Below, piece by piece: positions 15,383 to 24,428 of a stretch of DNA of 64,000 nucleotides (position 1 is the first letter of the stretch; every line of letters starts with the position of its first letter). The position numbers and the translations under genes were made by a program. Under the pieces are notes generated by a model. The model made no database searches, was not told where the DNA came from, and saw only the letters and a list, made by a program, of their open reading frames with translations. Source of the stretch: Lacimicrobium alkaliphilum (GTDB lineage: Bacteria > Pseudomonadota > Gammaproteobacteria > Enterobacterales > Alteromonadaceae); the NCBI RefSeq assembly GCF_001466725.1, contig NZ_CP013650.1, forward strand, positions 620,001 through 684,000, given 5' to 3'.

Positions 15383-16669
15383 TTAGTTCATTGCCAACAT
15401 GATACGTCTGTTGGTGTCCAGGTAGCCCATATACTCCTGTGCAATAGCAGCGAATTTCACTTTTTCACTGCTGGCAATAGGCTCAGCCTTTGGCAGTTCT
15501 ACTGTGCGGGGATTGCGGTGGGTACCGTTGACCAGAAATTCGTAATGCAGATGGGGCCCTGAAGCCAGACCTGTGGCACCAACATAGCCTATGATCTGGC
15601 CCTGCTTAACGCTTTGCCCTTTTTTAACCGCCCGCCTGGTGAAGTGCAGGTATTTGGTGGTGTATTTCTCGCCATGCTGGATAAAGACATAATTACCATT
15701 GTAGCGATTATACGATGCGGCAATTACCTTACCATCACCCGCAGCCATAACCGGAGTGCCTGTGCTGGCCGCGTAATCAATACCATTATGTGGGCGCACA
15801 CTTTTTAAAACCGGATGCAGACGTTTGGGGTTGAAACTGGAACTGATGTATTTGAAGTTCACCGGCGCACGTAAAAAGCTTTTGCGCATGCTTCTGCCTT
15901 CAGGGGTATAGTAGTTGCCGTCTTCGTAGCGTATTGCTTTAAAGGTTTCACCGCGATTCGTGAACTCTGCGGCAAGGATCCGGCCTTTGCCGATGAATTC
16001 ACCATCAATATATTCTTCTTCAAAGACCAGATTGAAATTGTCACCGGCGCGCAGTTCCAGCGCAAAGTCAATATCCCAGCCAAAGATGCCGGCCAGGTTC
16101 ATAATCTGTGCTTCACTTAAGCCTGCGGCGACACCGGCATGCCAGAAGCTGCTGTTAATCGTGCCACTGGCATAACCAAGGCGGGTGTCAACCGGGCGTG
16201 ATTCGATACGACTGATAATTTCATTGTCGTCATTTTTGTCGATTCGCACTGACTCAGTGGGGGAGTAGGCATAGCTAAGAGCTAGAAATCGGCCCTGGTC
16301 ATCTTTCGCCAGTTGCAATTCGTCACCAGGCATCATTTTCAGAAGTTTCTTTGCTGCCTTGCCAGCCCGGCTTACCTGATAGGTTTCCTGTGGTGTCAGA
16401 CCGGCGCGATCAAATATTCTGGCCAGATTGTCACCCCGTTTGACCTGATATTTGGACCAGCTCGGGCCCTCTTCACGGGCTATGCTGAGGCCAGTGTCAT
16501 CCAGTTGCAATTCCAGCGGATAACGCTTACCGGGTTCCAGCTCTGCGGTATGACGGGACGCGCTTGCCTGCTCCGATGGAACAACGGACAGCACTATACC
16601 AACCAGCGCCAATGATAGTATCAACAGCTTATGGGGTTTTGGCAGTTGTTTTATGGTTTGTTTTACCAC
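15383..16669 (-). CDS. M23 family metallopeptidase with LysM-like region (MepM/OapA type)
   Basis: 428 residues with an N-terminal membrane anchor (about 13-32) and an OapA/LysM-like region (about 70-120, YQVKRGDNLARIFDRAGLT). A Csd3-type middle domain is next, then a C-terminal LytM domain with zinc ligands in HNGIDYAAS and HLHYEF. Such enzymes cleave peptidoglycan cross-links during cell elongation. It is divergent from tyrS, an arrangement common in gammaproteobacteria. The catalytic His/Asp set is complete, so it is likely active. Confidence 0.9.
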   Translation of the reverse strand: MVKQTIKQLPKPHKLLILSLALVGIVLSVVPSEQASASRHTAELEPGKRYPLELQLDDTGLSIAREEGPSWSKYQVKRGDNLARIFDRAGLTPQETYQVSRAGKAAKKLLKMMPGDELQLAKDDQGRFLALSYAYSPTESVRIDKNDDNEIISRIESRPVDTRLGYASGTINSSFWHAGVAAGLSEAQIMNLAGIFGWDIDFALELRAGDNFNLVFEEEYIDGEFIGKGRILAAEFTNRGETFKAIRYEDGNYYTPEGRSMRKSFLRAPVNFKYISSSFNPKRLHPVLKSVRPHNGIDYAASTGTPVMAAGDGKVIAASYNRYNGNYVFIQHGEKYTTKYLHFTRRAVKKGQSVKQGQIIGYVGATGLASGPHLHYEFLVNGTHRNPRTVELPKAEPIASSEKVKFAAIAQEYMGYLDTNRRIMLAMN

Positions 16670-16949
16670 CTACAGCAACCTCTCAGATGACGGCTCACAC
16701 AACAAAACTATCTGACAGAATAACAGAACAATAGTTCTGAATAATGTCAGGTTGCAGAATATCTGCTTCTGCGCAGAATTTCTACTCCCGCGCCGGTGCA
16801 TAGGTATACATTAACAGTCTCAATGTGGCCAGGTGTCTGCATAAGTTGCGCCGGGGTGGTTGTCAGATGGCTGATCATAAATTGTGTGTCGGGATGCGAC
16901 AGGATAGAATGGCCGACTTATTTTTAGCGGGTAGTGAAGAGAAATACAG

Positions 16950-18149
16950 ATGAATGACTGGCAAAGTGCACTGGCAGAAATCAAGCGGGGGGCAGAAGAA
17001 ATCCTGATTGAAGAGGAACTGGCAGAAAAGCTCAGACTGGGCAGGCCTTTGCAAATCAAGGCGGGCTTCGACCCCACCGCGCCGGATCTGCATTTGGGAC
17101 ACACTGTACTTATCAATAAGCTGCGTGCATTTCAGCAACTCGGCCACGAAGTAACCTTTCTGATTGGTGATTTCACCGGCATGATTGGTGACCCCACAGG
17201 TAAGAATGTTACCCGTAAACCTCTGACCCGGGAAGAAGTGCTGGCCAATGCTGAAACCTATAAACAACAGGTCTTTAAGATTCTTGATCCACAGAAAACC
17301 CGCATTCGCTTTAACTCTGAATGGATGAACGAAGTGGGCGCCGCGGGCATGATTAAGCTGGCGGCCCGTCAGACCGTGGCCAGAATGCTGGAGCGGGATG
17401 ACTTCAAAAAGCGCTATGCCAGCGGTCAGCCTATTGCTATCCATGAATTTCTCTATCCTTTGGTACAGGGCTGGGATTCTGTAGCCCTGCAAGCCGATGT
17501 CGAGCTGGGCGGTACAGACCAGCGCTTTAATCTTTTGATGGGCCGTGAGCTGCAAAAAGACGAAGGACAAACGCCACAGACAGTACTGATGATGCCTCTG
17601 CTCGAAGGTCTTGATGGTGTGCAGAAGATGTCTAAATCTCTGGGCAATTATATCGGCATCACAGATAACCCCACCGAGATGTTCGGCAAGATCATGTCAA
17701 TATCTGATGAACTGATGTGGCGCTACTATGATTTGCTCAGCTTCAGGCCGGTTGAGGACATCGCAGAACTTAAACAGCAGGTGGCACAAGGCGCAAATCC
17801 CAGAGATATCAAAATTCAGCTCGCCAAAGAGATTATTGAGCGCTTCCATGATGCGCAGGCCGCTGAAGCGGCTCATGCTGACTTTACCCGGCGTTTCTCG
17901 AAAAACGCCATACCTGATGAGATGCCAGAATTGGATATTGTCATGCCGCAAGAGGGTATCGCCATCGGCAACCTGCTCAAACAGGCGGATTTGGTTGGCT
18001 CTACTTCGGAAGCGGTGCGCATGATCAAGCAAAGTGCGGTAAAGATAGATGGTGAAAAAGTCTCCGACACCAAACTGGTGTTGACGGAGAAAGGACAGGC
18101 GGTCTATCAGGTGGGTAAGCGAAAATTTGCCCGCATAAGCCTTTGCTGA
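16950..18149 (+). CDS. tyrS: tyrosyl-tRNA synthetase
   Basis: A 399-residue class Ic synthetase of the TyrRZ-like type. The HIGH motif is HLGHT (about 48-52), the KMSKS signature is in [11 protein letters not shown], and a C-terminal S4 RNA-binding domain ([18 protein letters not shown]) is present. It charges tRNA-Tyr in the cytoplasm. Length and motifs are complete. A strong terminator follows. Confidence 0.97.
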   Translation: MNDWQSALAEIKRGAEEILIEEELAEKLRLGRPLQIKAGFDPTAPDLHLGHTVLINKLRAFQQLGHEVTFLIGDFTGMIGDPTGKNVTRKPLTREEVLANAETYKQQVFKILDPQKTRIRFNSEWMNEVGAAGMIKLAARQTVARMLERDDFKKRYASGQPIAIHEFLYPLVQGWDSVALQADVELGGTDQRFNLLMGRELQKDEGQTPQTVLMMPLLEGLDGVQKMSKSLGNYIGITDNPTEMFGKIMSISDELMWRYYDLLSFRPVEDIAELKQQVAQGANPRDIKIQLAKEIIERFHDAQAAEAAHADFTRRFSKNAIPDEMPELDIVMPQEGIAIGNLLKQADLVGSTSEAVRMIKQSAVKIDGEKVSDTKLVLTEKGQAVYQVGKRKFARISLC

Positions 18150-18166
18150 TAACGCTATAAGTTGTT

Positions 18167-18200
18167 ACCTCCGCCATAATTGGCGGAGGTATAATTTTTT
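18167..18200 (+). terminator. rho-independent terminator of tyrS
   Basis: Stem ACCTCCGCCA / TGGCGGAGGT with loop TAAT, then ATAATTTTTT, 17 bases after the stop codon. Confidence 0.92.
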
Positions 18201-18235
18201 GTTTATGTAACTGCCTGAGTTTATATTCAGTGACA

Positions 18236-18250
18236 ACTGTTCTGAACAGT
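18236..18250. promoter_or_regulatory. palindrome upstream of the Tyr-rich protein gene
   Basis: ACTGTTC-T-GAACAGT is a perfect 15-base inverted repeat about 135 bases before the start codon at 18386. It resembles a repressor half-site pair, but the CTGT/ACAG spacing of 5 bases is wrong for LexA. The regulator is unknown. Confidence 0.35.
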
Positions 18251-18385
18251 GTTCATTTTTCCGGTCTTAATAAAATCCTCGTGATCCTCAAAAACTCCTT
18301 GTGAAATCGGCAATCAAGGTGTATTTTTTTCATGCTGTTCCCGTTTTGTAGTAGGGATAAATTCGGATAAACAAGGAGTTGGGAT

Positions 18386-18718
18386 ATGCGACGCTCGCCT
18401 TTGGCTTGTCTCAAGCCGCTTTTCGTTTTGTCTGGGATCTTATTGTCGGCTTCTGCTTTAGCCGAGGATGAGGATGATGCGCTTGCCAAAGCGCAGGCTC
18501 AGATGAATGCGGAAGTCATGTCAAAACCCTTTCTGGCTGAGAAGCCGGAAGAGGTAGATAAGTATATTGAAAGTATGCTTAAGCAAAATGTCAAACCCAA
18601 GGAGTATCAGGGGCAACACTGGCGCCCTGGTTACACCTGCCGGGATTTACTTCGTTATAACTGGACTGAATACAGAAATTGTCGCTATTACTACCGCTAC
18701 TATGGCCGGTATTACTAG
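18386..18718 (+). CDS. small secreted protein with Tyr/Arg-rich C-terminus
   Basis: 110 residues. A signal peptide (about 1-26, ending ASALA) is followed by an acidic stretch (EDEDDALAKAQAQMN), a middle part, and a C-terminal tail dense in Tyr and Arg with two Cys (YTCRDLLRYNWTEYRNCR then YYYRYYGRYY). AAGGAG stands upstream of the ATG. I do not recognise a family. The aromatic-cationic tail could bind the cell surface, polysaccharide or nucleic acid (inference). It lies 46 bases upstream of the TraT-like gene on the same strand, so the two may be co-expressed. Confidence 0.7.
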   Translation: MRRSPLACLKPLFVLSGILLSASALAEDEDDALAKAQAQMNAEVMSKPFLAEKPEEVDKYIESMLKQNVKPKEYQGQHWRPGYTCRDLLRYNWTEYRNCRYYYRYYGRYY

Positions 18719-18764
18719 AACGTCAGTTTTGAAAATGTAAGATGTTGATAATTAGGGTATTAAA

Positions 18765-19511
18765 ATGAAAAAATGGATGCACACCTTCAAAATTTTTATG
18801 CTTGGGATGGTCATGTTGGGGCTGACAGGTTGTGCTGCCATGCACACCTCCATTGCCAAGAAAGATCTGGATGTTCAGACTAAACTGAGCACCTCTATTT
18901 TTGTTGACCCTGTGCCTAAAGAGAAACGTAAAATTTATCTTGAGGTCAGAAGTGCGGTGATGGAATTTGATCGCAATGCGTTCCGGACTGCGCTGCATAA
19001 TCAGATTGGTCAGAGCGGTAATGGATACACTTTTACCGAGGATCCTGAAGAGGCACAGTACACTATGAGTGTATTTGTGCGTCAGTTGGAAAAGGCCTCT
19101 CCTTCCGCGGCAGAGAATGCCCTGCGTAGTGGTTATGAGGGAGTAGCTGTGGGAGCCGCGGCCTCTTATGCTACTGGCGGCAGTTATCGTGGTGCAGCAG
19201 CAGCTGGGCTGGTTGGTGGTCTGGTGTCTACTGCAGCGAATGCGTTTGTTAAAGATGTCACTTATCTGCTGGTGGCAGATATTCAGATTCAGGAGCGGGC
19301 TAAGAAAGGTGTGATTGTCAGAAAGGATTCCAAAGTGAATGCGAAAATCTCTGATGATGGCGCCACCACCACAACCTATTCTGAAGCCAGTAATCTGAAA
19401 GAATACCGGACTCGCGTAGTGACAACGGCTAACAAGGCAAATCTTGAGCTGGCAGAAGCGCAGCCGATGATGTTTGATAAGACGGCCTACGCGATGGCGT
19501 CTTTCTTCTGA
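18765..19511 (+). CDS. TraT family lipoprotein
   Basis: 248 residues. Lipobox LTGC gives an acylated Cys at about residue 23. The body matches the TraT complement-resistance/surface-exclusion family: KTKLSTSIFVDPV-like strand, a glycine/alanine-rich hydrophobic segment (VAVGAAASYATGGSYRGAAA) and VTYLLVADIQIQERAK. F-plasmid TraT forms an outer-membrane oligomer that blocks mating-pair stabilisation and complement. Here no conjugation gene is nearby, so a general envelope role is more likely. A bidirectional terminator follows. Confidence 0.88.
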   Translation: MKKWMHTFKIFMLGMVMLGLTGCAAMHTSIAKKDLDVQTKLSTSIFVDPVPKEKRKIYLEVRSAVMEFDRNAFRTALHNQIGQSGNGYTFTEDPEEAQYTMSVFVRQLEKASPSAAENALRSGYEGVAVGAAASYATGGSYRGAAAAGLVGGLVSTAANAFVKDVTYLLVADIQIQERAKKGVIVRKDSKVNAKISDDGATTTTYSEASNLKEYRTRVVTTANKANLELAEAQPMMFDKTAYAMASFF

Positions 19512-19526
19512 TCCTGAGCTGGGTTA

Positions 19527-19557
19527 AAAAAACCGGTGCCCTGAGCACCGGTTTTTT
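19527..19557. terminator. bidirectional terminator
   Basis: Stem ACCGGTGC / GCACCGGT with loop CCTGA, flanked by A-tract and T-tract, so it can end both the TraT gene and the convergent FAD-oxidase operon. Confidence 0.9.
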
Positions 19558-19641
19558 ATGCGCTATAGCTTTTAAAACTCCCGCTTCTGAAGCTACTCAA
19601 ACACCCTTCAGGCGTTTCGGTGTATCAGGCCTTCAGTATTA

Positions 19642-20991
19642 TTACCCAAAAAGACTGGTATTGTCTTTTAACCTGCCCCAGTGATAAAAGGCCCACAGGC
19701 CCAGGCGTCTTGCACTTGCCAGTGGAAACTTTGGTAAGGGTGAATCAAAAAAGGGTAGATCAGGCAGGCTGTGATCACCTGCCACCAACTGCGCCAGTCG
19801 TTTGCCCGCCTGAGTGGAAAAGGATACGCCGGAGCCACAATAGCCCATGCTGTAATACACTGAGCCGGTATCGTCCGCCTTGCAGATACGCGGGTAATCA
19901 TCCAGCGAGACACTGACCCAGCCACTCCAGAAATGCTCAGCTTGCAAGCCCTTCAATTGTGGGAAGCTCTGTAACAGTGCATTCAGCAGCCGTTGCCGAT
20001 AAACAAGGTGTCCGGCGTCTTTACCGCGAATGGCTCCGCGGCCACCAAACAGAATACGATTGTCAGGCAGCAACCGGTAATAGTACTTGAGTGCCCGGGT
20101 GTCCATCACCATCAGGCCGGGTTTAAGGCCACAGGCCTCAAGCTGCTGTTCAGTCAGAGGCTCGGTGACAATCACACTGGAGAGTACCGGAAAGTGGCGA
20201 TTATCCACTGCGCCGTTAAACTGTCGCGGCGTGTAGCCATTGGTGGCGATTACCACCCTGTCGGCTTTAATTGTGCCGCCTGGTGTGGTCAGTAAATGTT
20301 TACCTTGTTGGTTTTGCCATTGCCTGACCGGAGAATGAGAACAAAGGCTCACTCCCTGAGCTTCAGCCAGGCTGGCATAGCCCATCGCCAGTTTTAACGG
20401 CTGTACGCCAAAACAATAGGGAAACAACAGGGCACCATAAGCTTCCTGGCTATGCAGGTACTGTTGTTGCAATGTGCGGGCATGAATAAAGTGAACCGGA
20501 TCCTGAAATTGCTTTTGCAATAACTCCGCCTGTTGCTCAAGGCCATTGACCAGAGAGGCCTTGTGCGCAACTTTCAGGTATCCGCCGGTGCTTTTATCGC
20601 AATCAATATTGCCTTGTTCGATCAGCTCGCTGACAGTATTGATGCCTGCTCGATACTCGGCATAGATCCGGGCGGCAGTCTGCTCGCCCCATTTTTTCTG
20701 AATCTGCGGCCAGGAAAGTCGCCCCGTGCCATTCAGCACAAACCCTGCATTGCGGCCACTGCAGCCCCAGCCAATCTGATTCGCTTCCAATACTATCGAT
20801 GGGATGTTGTGTTCTATAGCCAGATGGTAAGCACAGGACAAACCTGTGTATCCGGCGCCGATAATGGCCACAGGTGTGTTGATATGTCCTTCAAGCGGAT
20901 TGGGCGCCGGCGCCTGTATTTCCGACGCCCAGTAGCTTTGTGGATAGGGTTCGCCGATACCCGGTGAAGACGAGGTCAGGGGATCATACAT
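19642..20991 (-). CDS. FAD-dependent amino-acid/amine oxidase (DAO family)
   Basis: 449 residues. The N-terminal Rossmann motif is VAIIGAGYTGLSCAYHLA, with the second dinucleotide strand VVIATNGYTPRQFN and the DAO C-terminal region WSGWVSVSLDDYPRI. It resembles gamma-glutamylputrescine oxidase (PuuB) and other FAD-dependent amine oxidoreductases by its leading region and WGCSGRNAGFV, but no other puu genes are present, so the substrate stays open. It is the last gene of a tight minus-strand run that begins at the rhodanese. Confidence 0.87.
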   Translation of the reverse strand: MYDPLTSSSPGIGEPYPQSYWASEIQAPAPNPLEGHINTPVAIIGAGYTGLSCAYHLAIEHNIPSIVLEANQIGWGCSGRNAGFVLNGTGRLSWPQIQKKWGEQTAARIYAEYRAGINTVSELIEQGNIDCDKSTGGYLKVAHKASLVNGLEQQAELLQKQFQDPVHFIHARTLQQQYLHSQEAYGALLFPYCFGVQPLKLAMGYASLAEAQGVSLCSHSPVRQWQNQQGKHLLTTPGGTIKADRVVIATNGYTPRQFNGAVDNRHFPVLSSVIVTEPLTEQQLEACGLKPGLMVMDTRALKYYYRLLPDNRILFGGRGAIRGKDAGHLVYRQRLLNALLQSFPQLKGLQAEHFWSGWVSVSLDDYPRICKADDTGSVYYSMGYCGSGVSFSTQAGKRLAQLVAGDHSLPDLPFFDSPLPKFPLASARRLGLWAFYHWGRLKDNTSLFG

Positions 20992-20999
20992 GGCGGCGG

Positions 21000-21566
21000 T
21001 CAGTCAAAGCGCAGTAACATCTCTGCAGCGACACAGTCACAGCCTGTGTCGCAAACCGGGCAGTCATAACCGTCATTGATGACATTTTCCAGCCATTTAC
21101 CCGGATGCTCTTTGACCAGTTCTCCACCACACTTTGAGAAGTATTTAAAGGCGCTGTTGCCGGGACTGGCCATCCAGATATGAGCCAGGCCACCACGGGC
21201 ACCCTGTTTCCCGGCATTTTGTACCGATAGCTTAAGCATTTTCGAGCCGATGCCGTAAGCCCGGTAGTCAGCATCTACGGTGTTGCATTTGAAATAACAC
21301 ACTTCGGTGGCAGGAATGGGCCATAACTCAGGTGAACACCATTTATCCGGCTGCCAGTTTCCGGCCGCCAGGGTCAGACGAAAACCTACCAGTTTGTCAC
21401 CGTCCAGAGCTACCCAACTGGCGTTTATCTGATTAGTAAAACCTGCGTGCCAGTATGCTTCCAGCGCCGCAGGGTCCATATAATTATCGCCATGCACGGT
21501 GTTGGCGAGGAGCAAGAGACGTTCAAAGTGTTCGGGCTGTAATTCCCGATAATCAATATTTTTCAT
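21000..21566 (-). CDS. GNAT family N-acetyltransferase with C-terminal Cys cluster
   Basis: 188 residues from ATG 21566; the frame is open upstream but those codons overlap the DUF2721 gene's end. The acetyl-CoA binding region is YRAYGIGSKMLKLSVQNAGKQGARG. The C-terminus carries four Cys within DCPVCDTGCDC, a pattern that could bind a metal or form disulfides and is not part of the GNAT fold. The substrate is unknown. It ends eight bases before the FAD-oxidase start and is surely co-transcribed. Confidence 0.83.
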   Translation of the reverse strand: MKNIDYRELQPEHFERLLLLANTVHGDNYMDPAALEAYWHAGFTNQINASWVALDGDKLVGFRLTLAAGNWQPDKWCSPELWPIPATEVCYFKCNTVDADYRAYGIGSKMLKLSVQNAGKQGARGGLAHIWMASPGNSAFKYFSKCGGELVKEHPGKWLENVINDGYDCPVCDTGCDCVAAEMLLRFD

Positions 21567-21579
21567 TTTTTGTCTGTAG

Positions 21580-21972
21580 TTATTTGGTTTTTTTGACCTG
21601 AATATTAACGCTGTCCAGATGCACATCAAGGGCTTCTACTGAAATGCGGATTTCCAGCACAGACAGCCACAAAGACCATAGCAATAGCACCAGGCTGCCG
21701 GCGAAGATCCAACTGCCGACACTCTGGTATTGCAGATAGATGGCAAGCATGGACAGTACGCACAGAAAGAAACTGGCGGCGCCGCCTTCCTGCATACGTT
21801 TAATCAGTTGAATGCGTTTACGCAGGTTAGTGACTTGTTTATGGGTGCTGTCACTGTCATCTTTAAAGTTACGGATAATGGAGGCCAGAGTCACAAATCT
21901 GTTGGTATAAGCCAGCAGCAGCAAGGAAATCGCTGGAAACAGCATAGCCGGGGTAGTCAGGGTAATATCCAT
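21580..21972 (-). CDS. DUF2721 family membrane protein
   Basis: 130 residues with three hydrophobic segments (about 8-30, 65-85, 88-108) and the conserved FPAISLLLLAYTNRF and LASIIRNF of DUF2721. It is an inner-membrane protein of unknown function. It lies in the middle of the five-gene minus-strand operon, with gaps of 3 and 13 bases to its neighbours. Confidence 0.82.
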   Translation of the reverse strand: MDITLTTPAMLFPAISLLLLAYTNRFVTLASIIRNFKDDSDSTHKQVTNLRKRIQLIKRMQEGGAASFFLCVLSMLAIYLQYQSVGSWIFAGSLVLLLWSLWLSVLEIRISVEALDVHLDSVNIQVKKTK

Positions 21973-21975
21973 AGT

Positions 21976-22419
21976 TTAAGAGGAGCAGGAAGGAAGGTTT
22001 TCTAACAGACCCAGCGCCGCGGCTTCGGCTTCCTGCACTGAAGGATAAATGCGTTCATCTATTGCGCTGTCAATGCCGCACTGGTGACGAATTTTTGCCA
22101 GTTGGGCAATCCCCATTGCAGAGCTGATGCAGTAGGCGTCGCCGACACAGCCGGATTTTAATGCCCCTTCGTATGCCTGACGCAAGTACTCAGCGGCCTC
22201 CGGAATTGAGGCCTGGTACTCAGTACAATCTGCTATGTAGGCCCAGGGCTGAGGAGCGATTTTAGCTGCCAGTTTCAGCAAGTCATTCTTATAGTGGCGG
22301 GCCAGGCCCGAGCCGAGCGCGCCGACGAAGGTTGCCTTGACCACTTTGCCGTGCCGGTGGTTATGACATTGCAGTTTGTAGCTGCCATATTTATCTTTTC
22401 TGCTCACCGGTTCAGTCAT
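21976..22419 (-). CDS. hypothetical protein, possibly STAS/SpoIIAA-like
   Basis: 147 residues, soluble, no signal peptide. The alternation of strand and helix (YGSYKLQCHNHRHGKVVKATFVGALG, PWAYIADCTEYQA, then PEAAEYLRQAY) resembles a SpoIIAA/STAS-like fold, but I see no diagnostic motif. Six cysteines are spread along the chain. It overlaps the rhodanese stop by eight bases, so translation is probably coupled. Confidence 0.7.
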   Translation of the reverse strand: MTEPVSRKDKYGSYKLQCHNHRHGKVVKATFVGALGSGLARHYKNDLLKLAAKIAPQPWAYIADCTEYQASIPEAAEYLRQAYEGALKSGCVGDAYCISSAMGIAQLAKIRHQCGIDSAIDERIYPSVQEAEAAALGLLENLPSCSS

Positions 22420-22801
22420 GGCTGATGTCGAATCCTTTTTCTGTCCAGCCAGGCATATCGCCTTGCATCAAAAACAGATTGTCATAACCCATGCTTTCCA
22501 GTTCTGTGGCCGCTAATCCGGCTCTGCGACCAGTGCGGCAATAAAGCACCACAGGTGCGTCTTTGTCTTGCGGTAAGGATGATATTTTAGCCTGAATGCT
22601 GTCATGGGGAATATTTACCGCGCCGGGTACATGGCCTTCGGCATACTCCTCACTACTGCGTACATCGAGGATATGAAAATTTTCAGCGTTGTGCTTTACC
22701 TGTTCTGGTGTCAGTTGCTCAGGGGCGGTGGTTTGCTCAGGAGGCAGGGCCCAACCAGGGGAAGCCAGCAATAGCAGCAGGGAAAACAATAAGAATTTCA
22801 T
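22412..22801 (-). CDS. periplasmic rhodanese-like protein
   Basis: 129 residues. A signal peptide (about 1-18) precedes a single rhodanese domain with ILDVRSSEEYAEGHVPGAVNIP and the active-site loop YCRTGRRA (Cys88). The six-residue loop fits a sulfurtransferase. Export suggests a role in periplasmic thiol or cyanide chemistry. It is the first gene of the five-gene minus-strand operon that ends with the FAD oxidase. Confidence 0.88.
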   Translation of the reverse strand: MKFLLFSLLLLLASPGWALPPEQTTAPEQLTPEQVKHNAENFHILDVRSSEEYAEGHVPGAVNIPHDSIQAKISSLPQDKDAPVVLYCRTGRRAGLAATELESMGYDNLFLMQGDMPGWTEKGFDISHD

Positions 22802-22971
22802 AACCTGTAAGGCCTTATTCTGTCTGATGCTTTGATGGTACGTCTACCGGGCTGTTGAGTAAATAGGTAGCGCCTAAACATAGGAGTAAATGACCGATCC
22901 AAGTGGATTTAAAGGTCTTTTGCAACGCGATTGTTGGTTAAACCTGTTATTTGCTCTGTGTTCAGCTATTA

Positions 22972-22997
22972 GAAAAAGACCGCCATCAAGGCGGTCT
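22972..22997 (-). terminator. rho-independent terminator of ahcY
   Basis: Read on the minus strand: stem AGACCGCC / GGCGGTCT with a five-base loop, then TTTTTCT, 30 bases past the ahcY stop. Confidence 0.9.
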
Positions 22998-23027
22998 AAA
23001 TCAGATGCAGACTCATCCACAGTTACA

Positions 23028-24419
23028 TCAGTATCTGTAACTGTCGTCTTTGTAAGGGCCCTCTACAGGCACATGAATGTAATCGGCCTGCTGTTGAGTC
23101 ATTTTAGTCACCACACCACCAAAGCCCTGCACCATATAACGGGCCACTTCTTCATCCAGTTGCTTAGGCAAGACCTCAACCCGCATGGCATTGTTCTTTT
23201 CAGCGTCACTCATACTGGCGAAGCCCTGTTTAAACAGGTGAAGCTGAGCCATAACCTGGTTCGCAAAGGAGCCGTCCATGATCCGTGATGGGTGACCTGT
23301 GGCATTACCCAGGTTCACCAGCCGACCCTCTGACAATAACAGCAGATTGTCATGGGGATCATCGCTGCGCAGAATCTTGTGTACCTGAGGTTTAATCTCA
23401 TCCCATTGCCAGTTTTTACGCATAAAGGCGGTATCGATTTCATTATCGAAGTGGCCAATGTTGCACACCACGGCGCCAGCTTTGAGGCTTTGCAGCATGC
23501 TGGCATCACAGACATTCACATTGCCTGTGGTCGTTACCAGCAGGTCAGTGCTTTGTAACAGGGGCTTGTTGATGTCTTCAACCTTGCCGGTATTGATACC
23601 ATCGTTATACGGGGATACCACTTCGAAGCCATCCATACAGGCCTGCATGGCACAGATAGGGTCGATCTCGCTGATCCTTACAATCATGCCTTCCTGACGC
23701 AATGACAAGGCCGAACCTTTACCCACATCGCCATAGCCTATGACCAGCGCTTTTTTGCCGGCCAGCAGATGGTCCGTGGCCCGCTTGATAGCGTCGTTCA
23801 GGCTGTGTCGGCAGCCGTATTTATTGTCATTTTTGGATTTGGTTACCGCATCATTGACGTTGATGGCCGGCACTTTCAGTGTCCCGGCTTTGAGCATTTC
23901 CTGCAGGCGGTGAACGCCGGTGGTGGTCTCTTCGGTAATGCCATGCACGTTTTCCAGCACTTGCGGGTACTTTTGATGCAGCATGGCTGTCAGATCGCCT
24001 CCATCATCAAGCACCATGCTGGCGTTCCAGGGCTGGCCGTCTTTGAGAATAGTCTGCTCCAGGCACCAGTCGTACTCTTCTTCGGTTTCGCCTTTCCAGG
24101 CAAACACCGGCACACCAGCGGCAACCATGGCGGCGGCGGCATGATCCTGCGTAGAAAAAATATTACAGGAAGACCAGCGTACTTCTGCACCTAATGCCAG
24201 CAGCGTCTCAATCAGCACACCTGTCTGAATGGTCATATGAATACAACCGAGGATGCGGGCACCGGCAAGAGGCTTTTCGGCGCTGTACTTTTCACGAATG
24301 GCCATCAGTGCGGGCATCTCGCTCTCGGCAATGGTCAGTTCTTTACGGCCCCATTCTGCCAGCGCCAGATCCGCTACTTTATAGTCACCACTTTTTACTG
24401 TCATATTGTCGTATTGCAT
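23028..24419 (-). CDS. ahcY: adenosylhomocysteinase (S-adenosylhomocysteine hydrolase)
   Basis: 463 residues with all family features. The NAD-binding motif is [10 protein letters not shown]. Catalytic regions include [30 protein letters not shown] and [21 protein letters not shown], and the C-terminus is KDDSYRY. It splits SAH to adenosine and L-homocysteine, removing the inhibitor left by methyltransferases. The adenosine kinase gene lies only nine bases upstream, which gives direct adenosine removal and pulls the reversible reaction forward. Confidence 0.97.
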   Translation of the reverse strand: MQYDNMTVKSGDYKVADLALAEWGRKELTIAESEMPALMAIREKYSAEKPLAGARILGCIHMTIQTGVLIETLLALGAEVRWSSCNIFSTQDHAAAAMVAAGVPVFAWKGETEEEYDWCLEQTILKDGQPWNASMVLDDGGDLTAMLHQKYPQVLENVHGITEETTTGVHRLQEMLKAGTLKVPAINVNDAVTKSKNDNKYGCRHSLNDAIKRATDHLLAGKKALVIGYGDVGKGSALSLRQEGMIVRISEIDPICAMQACMDGFEVVSPYNDGINTGKVEDINKPLLQSTDLLVTTTGNVNVCDASMLQSLKAGAVVCNIGHFDNEIDTAFMRKNWQWDEIKPQVHKILRSDDPHDNLLLLSEGRLVNLGNATGHPSRIMDGSFANQVMAQLHLFKQGFASMSDAEKNNAMRVEVLPKQLDEEVARYMVQGFGGVVTKMTQQQADYIHVPVEGPYKDDSYRY

Positions 24420-24428
24420 AGTGATCCT

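Noticed and set aside
18236..18250. LexA box
   Set aside because: CTGT and ACAG are separated by five bases rather than eight.
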